Shown piece by piece: positions 1 to 8,300 of a stretch of 50,910 nucleotides of DNA. The notes beneath the pieces are model-generated. The model saw only the letters and a program-made list of their open reading frames with translations, did not search any database and was not told the DNA's origin. Position 1 is the stretch's first letter, and every line of letters begins with the position of its first letter. This stretch comes from an uncultured Bacteroidales bacterium (lineage in GTDB: Bacteria > Bacteroidota > Bacteroidia > Bacteroidales > Paludibacteraceae): assembly GCA_937915765.1 (NCBI GenBank), contig CALGHE010000098.1, positions 1 through 50,910 on the forward strand, given 5' to 3'. The translations under genes were made by a program, and so were the position numbers.

Positions 1-246
1 CTTGCCGCAGTGTTCATCATTGTTCAGATTATACAAGACGGCTACCTTGTGCCAAAAATCATGGGCAAAACCACCGGGCTGAACCCTGCGTTCATACTTC
101 TCTCCTTGTCAATCTGGGGATATGTTCTCGGTGTGTTAGGCATGATCATAGCCCTGCCGGCAACCACGCTGATAATATCGTACTACAAACGGTTCGTGCT
201 TTCAGAACAGGAAGTAATAAACGACAACACAACAAGTTACACATAA
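1..246 (+). CDS. AI-2E family transporter, C-terminal end (partial)
   Basis: The reading frame is open from the first base of the window, so this is the 3' end of a gene that starts upstream. The visible 81 residues contain the conserved end of the AI-2E/PerM permease family: an amphipathic segment with PKIMGK, then two hydrophobic membrane segments, the last with GVLGMIIALPAT. Members are multi-pass inner-membrane proteins; proposed substrates differ (autoinducer-2 export, Na+/H+ exchange), so no substrate is assigned. The stop lies 9 bases before prmC, suggesting co-transcription with prmC and recX. The protein ends in a short polar tail. The family call is fairly secure; the cargo is unknown. 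Confidence 0.8.
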   Translation, partial: LAAVFIIVQIIQDGYLVPKIMGKTTGLNPAFILLSLSIWGYVLGVLGMIIALPATTLIISYYKRFVLSEQEVINDNTTSYT

Positions 247-255
247 ACGCCAAAG

Positions 256-1098
256 ATGAAACAGATAAAAGACAGATTCAGGCAATTAGAAGACATTTAC
301 CCGAAGAACGAGGCAAGCTCAATCTTCTACATCTGCATGACGACCCTGCTTGGCTGCACAAAAGCGGAACTGCTCTGCATGAGAGATATAACCCTGAGCG
401 AAGAGCAGAGCTGCAGGCTTGACCAAATGCTGAAGCGGCTAATGAATCACGAGCCTATACAGCACATAACGGGGCAGAGCGAATTTTACGGAAGCCACTT
501 CTGCGTAACCAAAGACACGCTCATACCACGCCCGGAAACAGAAGAGCTTGCAGACTGGATAATAACAGACTGGAGCGGCAAAGAGTGCTCGGCGCTCGAC
601 ATAGGCACCGGGAGCGGATGCATAGCCATCACCTTAGCCAAAAACATGAAAAAGGCCGAGGTGACCGCCATAGACATATCAGAAGAGGCACTTATTGTTG
701 CGAAAGAAAACGCCAAGGCCAACAGCTGCCACATAAACTTTGCGCAACTCGACATACTCGACCGCCAGAAGCGAGACGAGGCAGGCGCATTTGACATCAT
801 AGTGAGCAATCCGCCATACATCAGAGAAGCGGAAAAAGAGGATATGCAGCGAAACGTGCTGGACTACGAACCCGCCACCGCCCTCTTTGTTCCAGACAAC
901 GACCCGCTACTGTTTTACAGAGAGATAGCGGAGTTTGGAAAGACACATCTGAAAAACAACGGCAAACTTTACTTTGAGATAAACCAAGCCTTTGGTAATG
1001 AGACGGTTGATTTGCTGTCTAACTTAGGCTACAAAGAGATAATCCTGCGCAAAGACATGTTTGGCAAAGACCGGATGATACGCGCCACGCACAAATAA
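256..1098 (+). CDS. prmC: Peptide chain release factor N5-glutamine methyltransferase PrmC/HemK
   Basis: PrmC methylates the glutamine of the GGQ motif in release factors RF1 and RF2 using S-adenosylmethionine, which speeds termination of translation in the cytoplasm. The 280-residue length is normal. The N-terminal helical domain (about 1-85) binds the release factor. The Rossmann methyltransferase domain follows, with the SAM-binding loop DIGTGSG at 115-121 and the catalytic NPPY at 185-188, which holds the glutamine side chain. The TLIPRPETEEL segment just before the SAM loop is also typical of PrmC. The gene sits 9 bases after the permease gene and 11 bases before recX, so the three probably form one operon. 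No key residue is missing. Confidence 0.95.
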   Translation: MKQIKDRFRQLEDIYPKNEASSIFYICMTTLLGCTKAELLCMRDITLSEEQSCRLDQMLKRLMNHEPIQHITGQSEFYGSHFCVTKDTLIPRPETEELADWIITDWSGKECSALDIGTGSGCIAITLAKNMKKAEVTAIDISEEALIVAKENAKANSCHINFAQLDILDRQKRDEAGAFDIIVSNPPYIREAEKEDMQRNVLDYEPATALFVPDNDPLLFYREIAEFGKTHLKNNGKLYFEINQAFGNETVDLLSNLGYKEIILRKDMFGKDRMIRATHK

Positions 1099-1109
1099 AA
1101 ACTAAAGAG

Positions 1110-1577
1110 ATGGCAAAACAGATTACAGCAGAAGAGGCAAAGGCCAAAGCCGCCGGAATGTGCTCATTAGCAGAGAAATGCGTACATGACATAAGCGAAA
1201 AGCTGAAGAAATGGAACATAAGCGAAGAGGAGTCCGGACATATAATCAGCTTCCTTTTAAAGGAAAAGTTCATAGACGAAAAACGGTATGCACGCTTTTT
1301 TGTTCAGGACAAACACAAATTCGCCAAGTGGGGCAAGACTAAGATAGCCTTCGCGCTCAAGAACAAAGGAATTGCCCAGAGCGACATAAACGAAGCGCTC
1401 AGCCAGATAGAGGACGACAACTATCAGGAGCAAATAGAGGCCCTGCTGCAAAACAAGCTCAAGACCATAAAGTACAAAGACAAGTACGACGCAAGAGCCA
1501 AGCTCTTCCGCTTCGGCGCGAGCCGAGGTTTCGAGCCTAACATTCTGACTAAAGTCATAGAGAAGATAGAGATATAA
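1110..1577 (+). CDS. recX: Regulatory protein RecX
   Basis: RecX binds RecA filaments and limits recombinase and coprotease activity. The 155-residue protein is all-helical with the three-helix RecX repeats. It has a basic N-terminal part with a CSLAEKCVHD segment (in place of the usual ALRLLSRR), the family signature FIDEKRYARFFVQDK near residues 51-65, and the KWGKTKIAFALKNKGI segment. These match RecX proteins of Bacteroidota, which are often about 155-160 residues. Translation probably couples to prmC, 11 bases upstream. recA is not next to it, as is common in this phylum. The 3' end faces a convergent NUDIX gene across a 34-base gap with a hairpin terminator. Confidence 0.88.
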   Translation: MAKQITAEEAKAKAAGMCSLAEKCVHDISEKLKKWNISEEESGHIISFLLKEKFIDEKRYARFFVQDKHKFAKWGKTKIAFALKNKGIAQSDINEALSQIEDDNYQEQIEALLQNKLKTIKYKDKYDARAKLFRFGASRGFEPNILTKVIEKIEI

Positions 1578-1600
1578 AAAGGGGAGCTGCAGCGCTCCCC
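1576..1600 (-). terminator. Intrinsic terminator of the NUDIX gene
   Basis: A 7-bp GC-rich stem (1581-1587 with 1594-1600, GGGGAGC/GCTCCCC) closes a 6-base loop. Read on the minus strand it is followed by five T residues (plus-strand A run 1576-1580). It lies 12 bases beyond the NUDIX stop codon. It may also slow transcription from recX, but the U tract only suits the minus strand. Confidence 0.8.
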
Positions 1601-1611
1601 TCCAAGTCTCC

Positions 1612-2307
1612 TTAGAACTCCAGTTTAAACTCGTTCTTTCTCTTCATCTCATTATACCTTTCCAAGTTGAACTTGTATAATTTAGGCGGACGACGCTTTG
1701 CATTTTCACACTTCTCGTCGAGCTGAATCAGCACGCCCGTCGCAAACATCTTCTTCTGGAAATTACGCCGGTCAAAGTTCACGCCGAGGATAACCTCATA
1801 AAGCCTTTGCAGCTGAGGCATAGTGAACTTTTCATCCAGCAGTTCAAAACCAATCGGTTCAAAATGAATCTTATGCTTCAGGAAAGTGGTTGCGTCCCTA
1901 AGAATTCTGTCGTGGTCAAAAGCAAGTCTCGGCACACTATCCAAAGAGAACCATTGCGCCCTCGCCGCATCGTCGCCGCCAACGACCTCCTCTATCTTCA
2001 CCAGAGCGGAGAAAGCCACAGTAATGACACGGTCGCGCGGGTCTCTGTCAACATCAGAATAGGTTCTCATCTGCTCTATATACTTAGGGTTCAGCCCCGT
2101 CTCTTCCTGCAGTTCGCGCAAGGCGCAATCCTCCACAGTCTCGTCCATCCTCACAAAACCGCCGGGGAAAGCCCACTGTCCCTTAAAAGGCTCCAAGCCG
2201 CGTTCAATCAGCAGCACCTTCAATTCAAAGCCATCAAAGCCGAAAATAACGCAGTCGGTCGTCACTGCCGGCCGCGGATATTTATAAGAAAAAACTTGTT
2301 CTGTCAT
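1612..2307 (-). CDS. NUDIX hydrolase-like transcriptional regulator (NrtR/AraR type)
   Basis: The 231-residue protein has an N-terminal NUDIX fold and a C-terminal winged-helix region, the layout of the NrtR (NAD metabolism) and AraR (arabinose use in Bacteroides) regulators. The NUDIX box is complete at residues 50-72: G50, E56, then REL-x-EETGL from R64. AraR-type members often have an altered box, so an intact one leaves catalysis (for example on ADP-ribose) possible. The wing region (about 150-231) is basic, with RRNFQKKM and KRRPPKLYKFN. The gene is transcribed alone, convergent with recX and about 315 bases downstream of a pectate lyase operon. A sugar-responsive role would fit pectin use and an NAD role would fit nadB at 25296, but neither is shown by the sequence. 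Confidence 0.8.
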   Translation of the reverse strand: MTEQVFSYKYPRPAVTTDCVIFGFDGFELKVLLIERGLEPFKGQWAFPGGFVRMDETVEDCALRELQEETGLNPKYIEQMRTYSDVDRDPRDRVITVAFSALVKIEEVVGGDDAARAQWFSLDSVPRLAFDHDRILRDATTFLKHKIHFEPIGFELLDEKFTMPQLQRLYEVILGVNFDRRNFQKKMFATGVLIQLDEKCENAKRRPPKLYKFNLERYNEMKRKNEFKLEF

Positions 2308-2624
2308 AACTTTAAACTTCGAGCCGCCAAATTACACATAAAGCCGTAAACTACCAAACATTGCGCAAAAAAAGACGCAATGAATTTTCGTCAGCCACCC
2401 CAAAAGCCAACCATCCGCATAGGGCGCCCCCTGTAAATTACGATAGTCACGGTAAAATATCGAAAAGCCCCGTCTATCACAACAAGAAAAGCCCCGGCAA
2501 AAGCCGAGGCCTCCATCAACTGTTTCGATAACCATTGGGGAACACATATAAACTATAAAAGACAACATCTGCGAATTTTCACAAACTTCAGCCAGTCCGC
2601 AGAAGTTGCCGATCTGTCTGCAAA
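2308..2624. other. Intergenic region between pectate lyase and NUDIX genes
   Basis: This 317-base gap holds the terminator of the pectate lyase operon (2487-2510) and presumably the promoter of the NUDIX gene. No exact TAnnTTTG element was found for the minus strand here. A minus-strand frame at 2332-2568 contains the terminator hairpin and looks non-coding. Confidence 0.5.
2487..2510 (-). terminator. Terminator of the pectate lyase operon
   Basis: On the minus strand an 8-bp stem (2503-2510 with 2491-2498, one G-U pair) with a TTTT loop is followed by TTTTC. It lies about 115 bases beyond the pectate lyase stop codon. Confidence 0.75.
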
Positions 2625-4415
2625 TTACTCCCCGAATTCAGAAACAAGCTTTGTTTTATACGATGAAATGGCATCTTTCAGCGGTTTGTTCACATCATAA
2701 CTTGCATCATCAACCGCATTGTCAAAAGACCATGTGAAATCGCCTCCGTTCATACGTCCCGACTCCTTTTTCACAATCTCCGCAACATCTTCGGCAGGGT
2801 CCGGAGAGCAGCTGTACATCAAAGACGAGTTAGTGTCAAAATTATCATAAACCGAGCCGCCCTTCAGCGCCTTGAAAGAAGACGGCACCTTTTCGTCCCT
2901 TGCCGAAGCCTCGTAAGCGTCAAAGTCTGTCGCATTATCCTTATGAGAGACAAAGCTGAATGTAGCAGGAGTTTCCGTGTAAAAATTATTGAAAGACTTG
3001 ATAACACCGCCGTTCTCGCCAGAGAAAGTGCCCTCGCCCTTTGCGTCAGTGCCTTGTCCGGAAGACATCATCGGCTTGCTCACGTTACGGAAATAGTTAG
3101 CCTCCACAAACGCGCTGCCGCCGGTAGTCACGCCCACGCCATACTTAGAAACGCCGTCAAAATAGTTATTATAGACATGCACAGACATAGTTCGGATACG
3201 CGGGTGACGCGAATCAGAGTGGTCGAACCAGTTGTGATGATAAGAAATATAATTAGGACCTGTTTCAGACTTCATTCCACAAAGCGACATCTTTCCAGAG
3301 TCCCAGAAGTGGTTGTACGACAAAGTCATATACTGCGAATCGTTCTTCAAGTCCAATGAGCCGTCGCCCTTCGCCTGGTCCGAAGCAGAACCTGTAGCTC
3401 CATAGAAAAAGTCTATATGATGCACCCACACATGCTTGTTATTATCCTGAAAAGCGATACCATCATCACCGAACATCATCACCGCAAGATTGCGCACCTC
3501 GAAGTTGTAAGCGCGGATAGCCCGCACGCCAAAACCGTAGCAAGTAGCATCATTTCCCACACCCTCTACAGTGACGTTCTTGACCGGACGCGAGTCGTTA
3601 GACGCCTTCACAAGCAAGTTGTTAGAGTCGCCGGAGCCAGTCATTCCGTCTGCCGTAATCTGTCCAATCAGACGAATACATATCGGGCGAGTCTCGTAAC
3701 CCTTCTGCAAAGCCGACAAAATAGCAGAAATACCTGTGCACGAGGTTGTTTTAGCAGCCGCAGTCTGCACATCAAGAGAAACTGTGGCCTTAGACTTTTC
3801 TGTGATGTAAAGCACAACTGCGCCATCTTTCAAAGTACCGTCGTTATTGTACGCCCCCACCCCTTCCGGGTTATTGAAATGCGCGAAACCGTCACGGTCA
3901 TGAGCCTCAGCCTTGAACGACACCACAGTAGGCGAACCGCTTTCAGAGCCGGAAACGACAGGGACAATCTTCATGCTGTACAGACCAGCCGCAAGCCCGA
4001 GCACGTCCGCGCGAGCGTAAGAGCCGTAATTGCGGACAAGCATATCATCAACCTTCACATATTTAGAATCATCGTCCGAAGCCCCCTTGCAATACACGTT
4101 ATACGACGTTGCGCCGTCCGCCAAAGCCCACTCAGCATAGCCAGACTCAAACCAGCCTCCATAATTCAAGACCTTAACCGAGCCGGTCACAATAGGACTC
4201 GGAGCCGGTTCCGGTTCTGGCTCAGGCTCAGGAGTCGGGTCAGGAATCACCTCTTCCGCCTTGTTTTCCACAAATACCACACTATCAACCTCAGTTGACA
4301 AATAAGACGCAACCTCTACGCCACCTTTATAAATCTTAATTCCGTTCTGAGCCCCAGCCACAAAAGCCGCAGCAAGAAACATACTAAATAAAAATCTCTT
4401 TTTCATATTTCGCAA
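2625..4415 (-). CDS. Secreted pectate lyase, PL1-like
   Basis: Predicted to cleave polygalacturonate by beta-elimination outside the cell. A signal peptide (about 1-22) is followed by a short beta module ending in STEVDSVVFV (about 26-49), a Pro/Glu-rich linker (about 56-72), a fibronectin-III-like domain (about 73-170) and a right-handed beta-helix lyase domain (about 180-520). PL1 hallmarks include WVHHIDF from W330, GDGSLDLK in the calcium-binding area, and SRHPRIR at 402-408 with the catalytic-type arginine, followed by HVYNNYF. The protein ends KLVSEFGE and has no T9SS sorting domain, although the gene 42 bases upstream encodes a small protein that is little else. No SusC/SusD pair is adjacent. 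The family is clear; the exact pectin substrate is not. Confidence 0.9.
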   Translation of the reverse strand: MRNMKKRFLFSMFLAAAFVAGAQNGIKIYKGGVEVASYLSTEVDSVVFVENKAEEVIPDPTPEPEPEPEPAPSPIVTGSVKVLNYGGWFESGYAEWALADGATSYNVYCKGASDDDSKYVKVDDMLVRNYGSYARADVLGLAAGLYSMKIVPVVSGSESGSPTVVSFKAEAHDRDGFAHFNNPEGVGAYNNDGTLKDGAVVLYITEKSKATVSLDVQTAAAKTTSCTGISAILSALQKGYETRPICIRLIGQITADGMTGSGDSNNLLVKASNDSRPVKNVTVEGVGNDATCYGFGVRAIRAYNFEVRNLAVMMFGDDGIAFQDNNKHVWVHHIDFFYGATGSASDQAKGDGSLDLKNDSQYMTLSYNHFWDSGKMSLCGMKSETGPNYISYHHNWFDHSDSRHPRIRTMSVHVYNNYFDGVSKYGVGVTTGGSAFVEANYFRNVSKPMMSSGQGTDAKGEGTFSGENGGVIKSFNNFYTETPATFSFVSHKDNATDFDAYEASARDEKVPSSFKALKGGSVYDNFDTNSSLMYSCSPDPAEDVAEIVKKESGRMNGGDFTWSFDNAVDDASYDVNKPLKDAISSYKTKLVSEFGE

Positions 4416-4457
4416 ATTTTAATTATCACAAATAAAAAAAATATAAACACCAGATTG

Positions 4458-4925
4458 TCAACGTTTTATAAATTTCAAAACCTTTCCGTCGAGCTGCAAG
4501 AAATAGACTCCGTTCGGCAAATCAGAGACATCCTTTACGAACACGCCATCATTCGCAACACCCTGGTTCACAACAGTTCCAGCCACATTAAAAATAGAGA
4601 CTGTCGCCGATTCAGGCAAGCCCTTTACAAAAATTCTGTCGGTCACAGGATTAGGATAAGCGTACAGCTCCGTTTCAGCCTCAAAGGCCTCGTTTCCGGT
4701 CGCCTCTCCGCCATTCGGCTCAACAAAATAGATACGCTGGAAAGACGAAAAATCATACGAAACCGAACCGCCATCCTTAAATTCTGCAATCACCTCGTCG
4801 CCCACAAAAGAGATTTTACGAAGAGATTCCGTATCATACGAATCCAGATTGCTTGCCACAAACGTTCCAGCCTGCAAATTAAAGCAGGAGAACATTGCTA
4901 TAAATATAAGTCCGTTTTTTCTCAT
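4458..4925 (-). CDS. Small secreted protein made of a beta module and a type A T9SS sorting domain
   Basis: This 155-residue protein has a signal peptide (about 1-19) and a short module (about 22-69) of the form found at the N-termini of many Bacteroidota extracellular proteins, ending SSFQRIYFVE. After a Glu/Ala linker comes a complete type A C-terminal sorting domain (about 87-155): YPNPVTDRIFV, VSIFNVAGTVV, LPNGVYFLQL and a final KFIKR. No catalytic domain is present. It is the first gene of an operon with the pectate lyase, whose own N-terminus carries a similar module but no sorting domain. The same pattern occurs at 32460-32945. Its role is unknown; it could be a surface-anchored partner of the lyase. 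Export by T9SS is a confident family inference. Confidence 0.85.
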   Translation of the reverse strand: MRKNGLIFIAMFSCFNLQAGTFVASNLDSYDTESLRKISFVGDEVIAEFKDGGSVSYDFSSFQRIYFVEPNGGEATGNEAFEAETELYAYPNPVTDRIFVKGLPESATVSIFNVAGTVVNQGVANDGVFVKDVSDLPNGVYFLQLDGKVLKFIKR

Positions 4926-5094
4926 GTCAGTAAAATATTAACCTTAAAAATCAAATAAAAATAAAATGCAAATCCGTTGTAGAATTTGACAAGCGCAAGA
5001 TTCAACTTTTTCTGAAAAAAAGCGTAAAAATACGTCCCAATAAAGAGCGAAAGAAACGGACAACAAGAATGGCAAACGTAACAATCATAGGCGA

Positions 5095-5125
5095 CAAAAA
5101 TAACTCCGTTTCACATAATAAACAA
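5095..5125 (-). promoter_or_regulatory. Promoter of the sorting-domain/pectate lyase operon
   Basis: Read on the minus strand: TTG (5125-5123), 20 bases, then TATTTTTG (5102-5095), an exact TAnnTTTG match. It implies a leader of about 160 bases. A second exact -7 match (TACGTTTG, 5080-5073) is an alternative. Confidence 0.5.
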
Positions 5126-5202
5126 GAAATCAATTCGTTATCATAGATAAATAGCAAAGCGTTACGTTACGTTGTCTGTTTTCAAAAAAGCAAAAAAAGC
5201 GA

Positions 5203-5210
5203 TATTTTTG
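5203..5210 (+). promoter_or_regulatory. Candidate -7 element for the giant adhesin gene
   Basis: TATTTTTG matches TAnnTTTG exactly and lies 115 bases before the start codon. No TTG is found at the usual upstream distance, so this is only a candidate. Confidence 0.35.
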
Positions 5211-5325
5211 CACTGAACCATTAAAGTTCGCAATGCAAAATAAACACTAAAATTTAACGGTTTTGGCATGATTTTTGCTTTATTTTGAGCGTTAGAGAAT
5301 AAAATTTACAATAGATAAAAGAAAA

Positions 5326-8300
5326 ATGAAGTTATCGATGTTTCTGAAAAAAATCGAAGCCGCAAGAGCTATACTTGCGGCGTTAATGCTGTGCGCCGGG
5401 GCGCAGGCTTGGGGGCAAACTTTATCGCCCAGCGAATCCTTCCAAATCAATGGAGACTATATTTTTGTAGGGAATACAAACACCGTCCTAAAAGGTTATG
5501 CAGAAAAAGGTGACGGTGCCGATGTTTCCGCCGACCTCAACAACAAAAACAACTCCCTCTCGCCAAAAGAAAAGGAAGATATCGAGAAAGGCGATGTGGT
5601 TTATGCGATAATGGACTCTGATGAAAATAACGCACTAATATTTAACAGCAGTTCTGCCGAGTTCAGTTTCGGAGACAATAGTGCAAAATGCGAATCAGAC
5701 AATATTTTGTACGCTATTTTGACTTGGTCAGGCAAAAGTTTCAACATAACAGACTCCAGAAAAAATGTAATTCTATGGAAAGTAAACGACGGCAGTGATT
5801 ATACAGAACTCACAGCCGACAGAGTTGAAAACGTAAACGACAACTTTAGCGACTTTGCAAATGGTGGCGGGTTGTACACGTGCTACAAAGATATAACCCA
5901 AGAACTGCAAGACAAGAACATCTTCAAATGGAACATTCCTGTTGTTTTTCAAGTGGCAAATATTGAGACAGAACTCGAAGATAACAACTACGCAGGTGCT
6001 AAGTTCTCTGGCTGGAACTTGATAATAGTCTATAGACAAGCACAAAAAACACGCGTACAAATAGACATTTATAACGAACCCATCTTCGGATTTGCAGGCT
6101 CTGTTGGAAACAACGGTAATCCCCTTTCCATCAACTACAGAATGTCTAATGGATATTCAGGAGCTGGCGACTTTCGATTCTCCACCGCAGCAGCCAGCTC
6201 TTTCAGAAGAATGGTACAAGTTACAGCCATAGATGGGGCTGCACACAGCTTTTTGTTTGACGGAGGCGGAGCAAACGTCGAATCCAACGTCATTCCTGGC
6301 GACCCTTTCGACAACTCTATCTCTCTTGCAGAAGCTGAAAAAAACAATAACAAAAGTTACACCAGAGGATACGATTTGCACACGTTCAACATCGCAAACC
6401 CATACACAGAAAATGAGAATAAAGAAAGAACATACGATTACGTCAATAAAGGCGCAGAGAGCATTAACGTATCGATATCTGGAGCAAACGAGCACCACTA
6501 CATCACAAACTCTGTGATTGCTTCTGGATATCCCAAAAATCCTTCAATCGAGGCTGTGCAGACTGCAAAGCCAAATGGTTCATGCATCACTTACGGCCTG
6601 ACAATCAGGACTGGCAAAAATGTAGAAGACCTTGACAGTTTCCGCATCAACATAAAATTGCCAGACTATACAACTTCTGTTTCTAATTTCACCATAACAG
6701 GAGGAACTTTGGTAAATTATTTAAAAGAAAATAGCAGTCAAAAAAACACAAAATTAGATATCAATGGAGATGCTGTTTCTAATCTGATTGACCCAAACGA
6801 CACTACTGGCCTAAGTAACGCTTTAAACAAAAACATTAATACGGACGGAACTGGTTTTTTATCTATTCAATTCAAAGACGTCATTCCCGCCAGCATGGTC
6901 GACACCTCCATTTTTAATTTCGAATACATTGTTTGTGTTGACTCTGCTTATTACGCTCTCAAAAACTCTCTGACAGAGGGGAAAACCGACATAATTTCAC
7001 AAACCGAGCTTGACGTAAGAGGCAAAGATTCTGGCAACAAAAGCCACGTTTACAGCAATCCCTATAGCGTATTTGACGAACAAGAACAAAAAGAAAAATG
7101 CAAAGGTTTTGGAAACTTCCCTGGAGGCGGCGGAGGCGCTGGTGGTGGCGGAGGCGCTGGTGGCGAAGGCGGCAGAAACGGACAGCCTACTCGTATTGAA
7201 ATCAGCTGGGAAGTTGGATGCAACAACGTGCCGTCTGAAATCACTCTCGACGCTTGCGAAGGCTCTTGCATGGACACGTCCATCATAAAGGAAATAATCA
7301 AAAGAGACTACAATTACGACATAGACTCTGTTGCAAAAGCTGAAAAAAAGATGTGGATCAACGTAAAACGTGACAGCATCATCAATATTTGTCAGTTGAG
7401 AATAGGCGAACTATTGGAAGAGAGAAGGCCAGACTCTTTGTTTTCAGACACTTCCAACTGGTCCATCATGCACGATTTTTGGCACAGTATTTCTGATTTT
7501 AAAGATTTCGAAGCTTTTTCCTCAGGAAAACAGGAGAATTTGAGAAAGATTCTTATGGATACTTGCAATGTGCCAGAGACTCAGTTTAACAGCATAATAG
7601 AAAGAATCAAAAAAGTTTACGAGATTTCAGAAGACACAACTCATCTTGACCTAAAATTGAAGGTTGACTCAGTGAACTATCCACTTTGGAGAGAAGGCGA
7701 CAAGGTTTGCATCCCTTCTGCCAGCGCAACTTACGAGATTGAGCTTGTCTCTCCTTATAAGTTTAACAACAATAATGGCTGCTCAGGCCCTATCAGAGTC
7801 ATCGTAAACGAAGAGGAGGTTGAAATGCCTAGAATCTTCAAGGACGGCGAGGAAATTGCCTTTGGTGACACTGTGCAGTATTGCCTTGGCGACAATGTGG
7901 ATCAGTTCGCCATCGTAAAGTCTAAGCATAATTATAGGATTTTCGGAGACACGGTTAGTTCCACTTCAAAAGAAAAAGGTGACACAATATTTTGGATTCC
8001 CAATATTTCAACTGCATCAGAGAAACTGGACTCATTCTTCTTCGTTCAAAGAAACAACGGAGAATGCGAAGGCGACTCTGCTAAATTCTACATTCAGGTG
8101 CTGAACGTGGAGGTGAAAGACGTGCCGGAAATCGCAAAAGCAGACACAGTTTGTCTTAGTCTCCAAGAAGGCACAACCATAGAAATCTCCATCTCCAACC
8201 CTGCCGTTATCGAAGAAAAGAGAAAAGAGGGACTTGACCTTCGCTGGGTTAAAATAGAAGACAAAGTAATTGTTGACACGTTGGCAGAAAATGTCAACTT

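Larger units (their letters stand above)
4926..5325. other. Divergent intergenic promoter region
   Basis: This 400-base AT-rich gap separates the minus-strand sorting-domain/lyase operon from the giant adhesin gene. It holds a candidate minus-strand promoter (5095-5125), a candidate -7 element for the adhesin (5203-5210) and a short tandem CGTTA repeat near 5159-5172. No ORF was recognised. Confidence 0.5.

Noticed and set aside
2332..2568. Minus-strand open frame of 78 codons between the NUDIX and lyase genes
   Set aside because: It contains the lyase terminator hairpin and its translation is Cys/Gly/Phe-rich without family features.
3417..4298. Long plus-strand open frame (293 codons) opposite the pectate lyase gene
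   Set aside because: It is rich in His, Arg and Ser with no recognisable domain, and the minus strand encodes a clear PL1 lyase. It is a shadow of that gene's codon bias.
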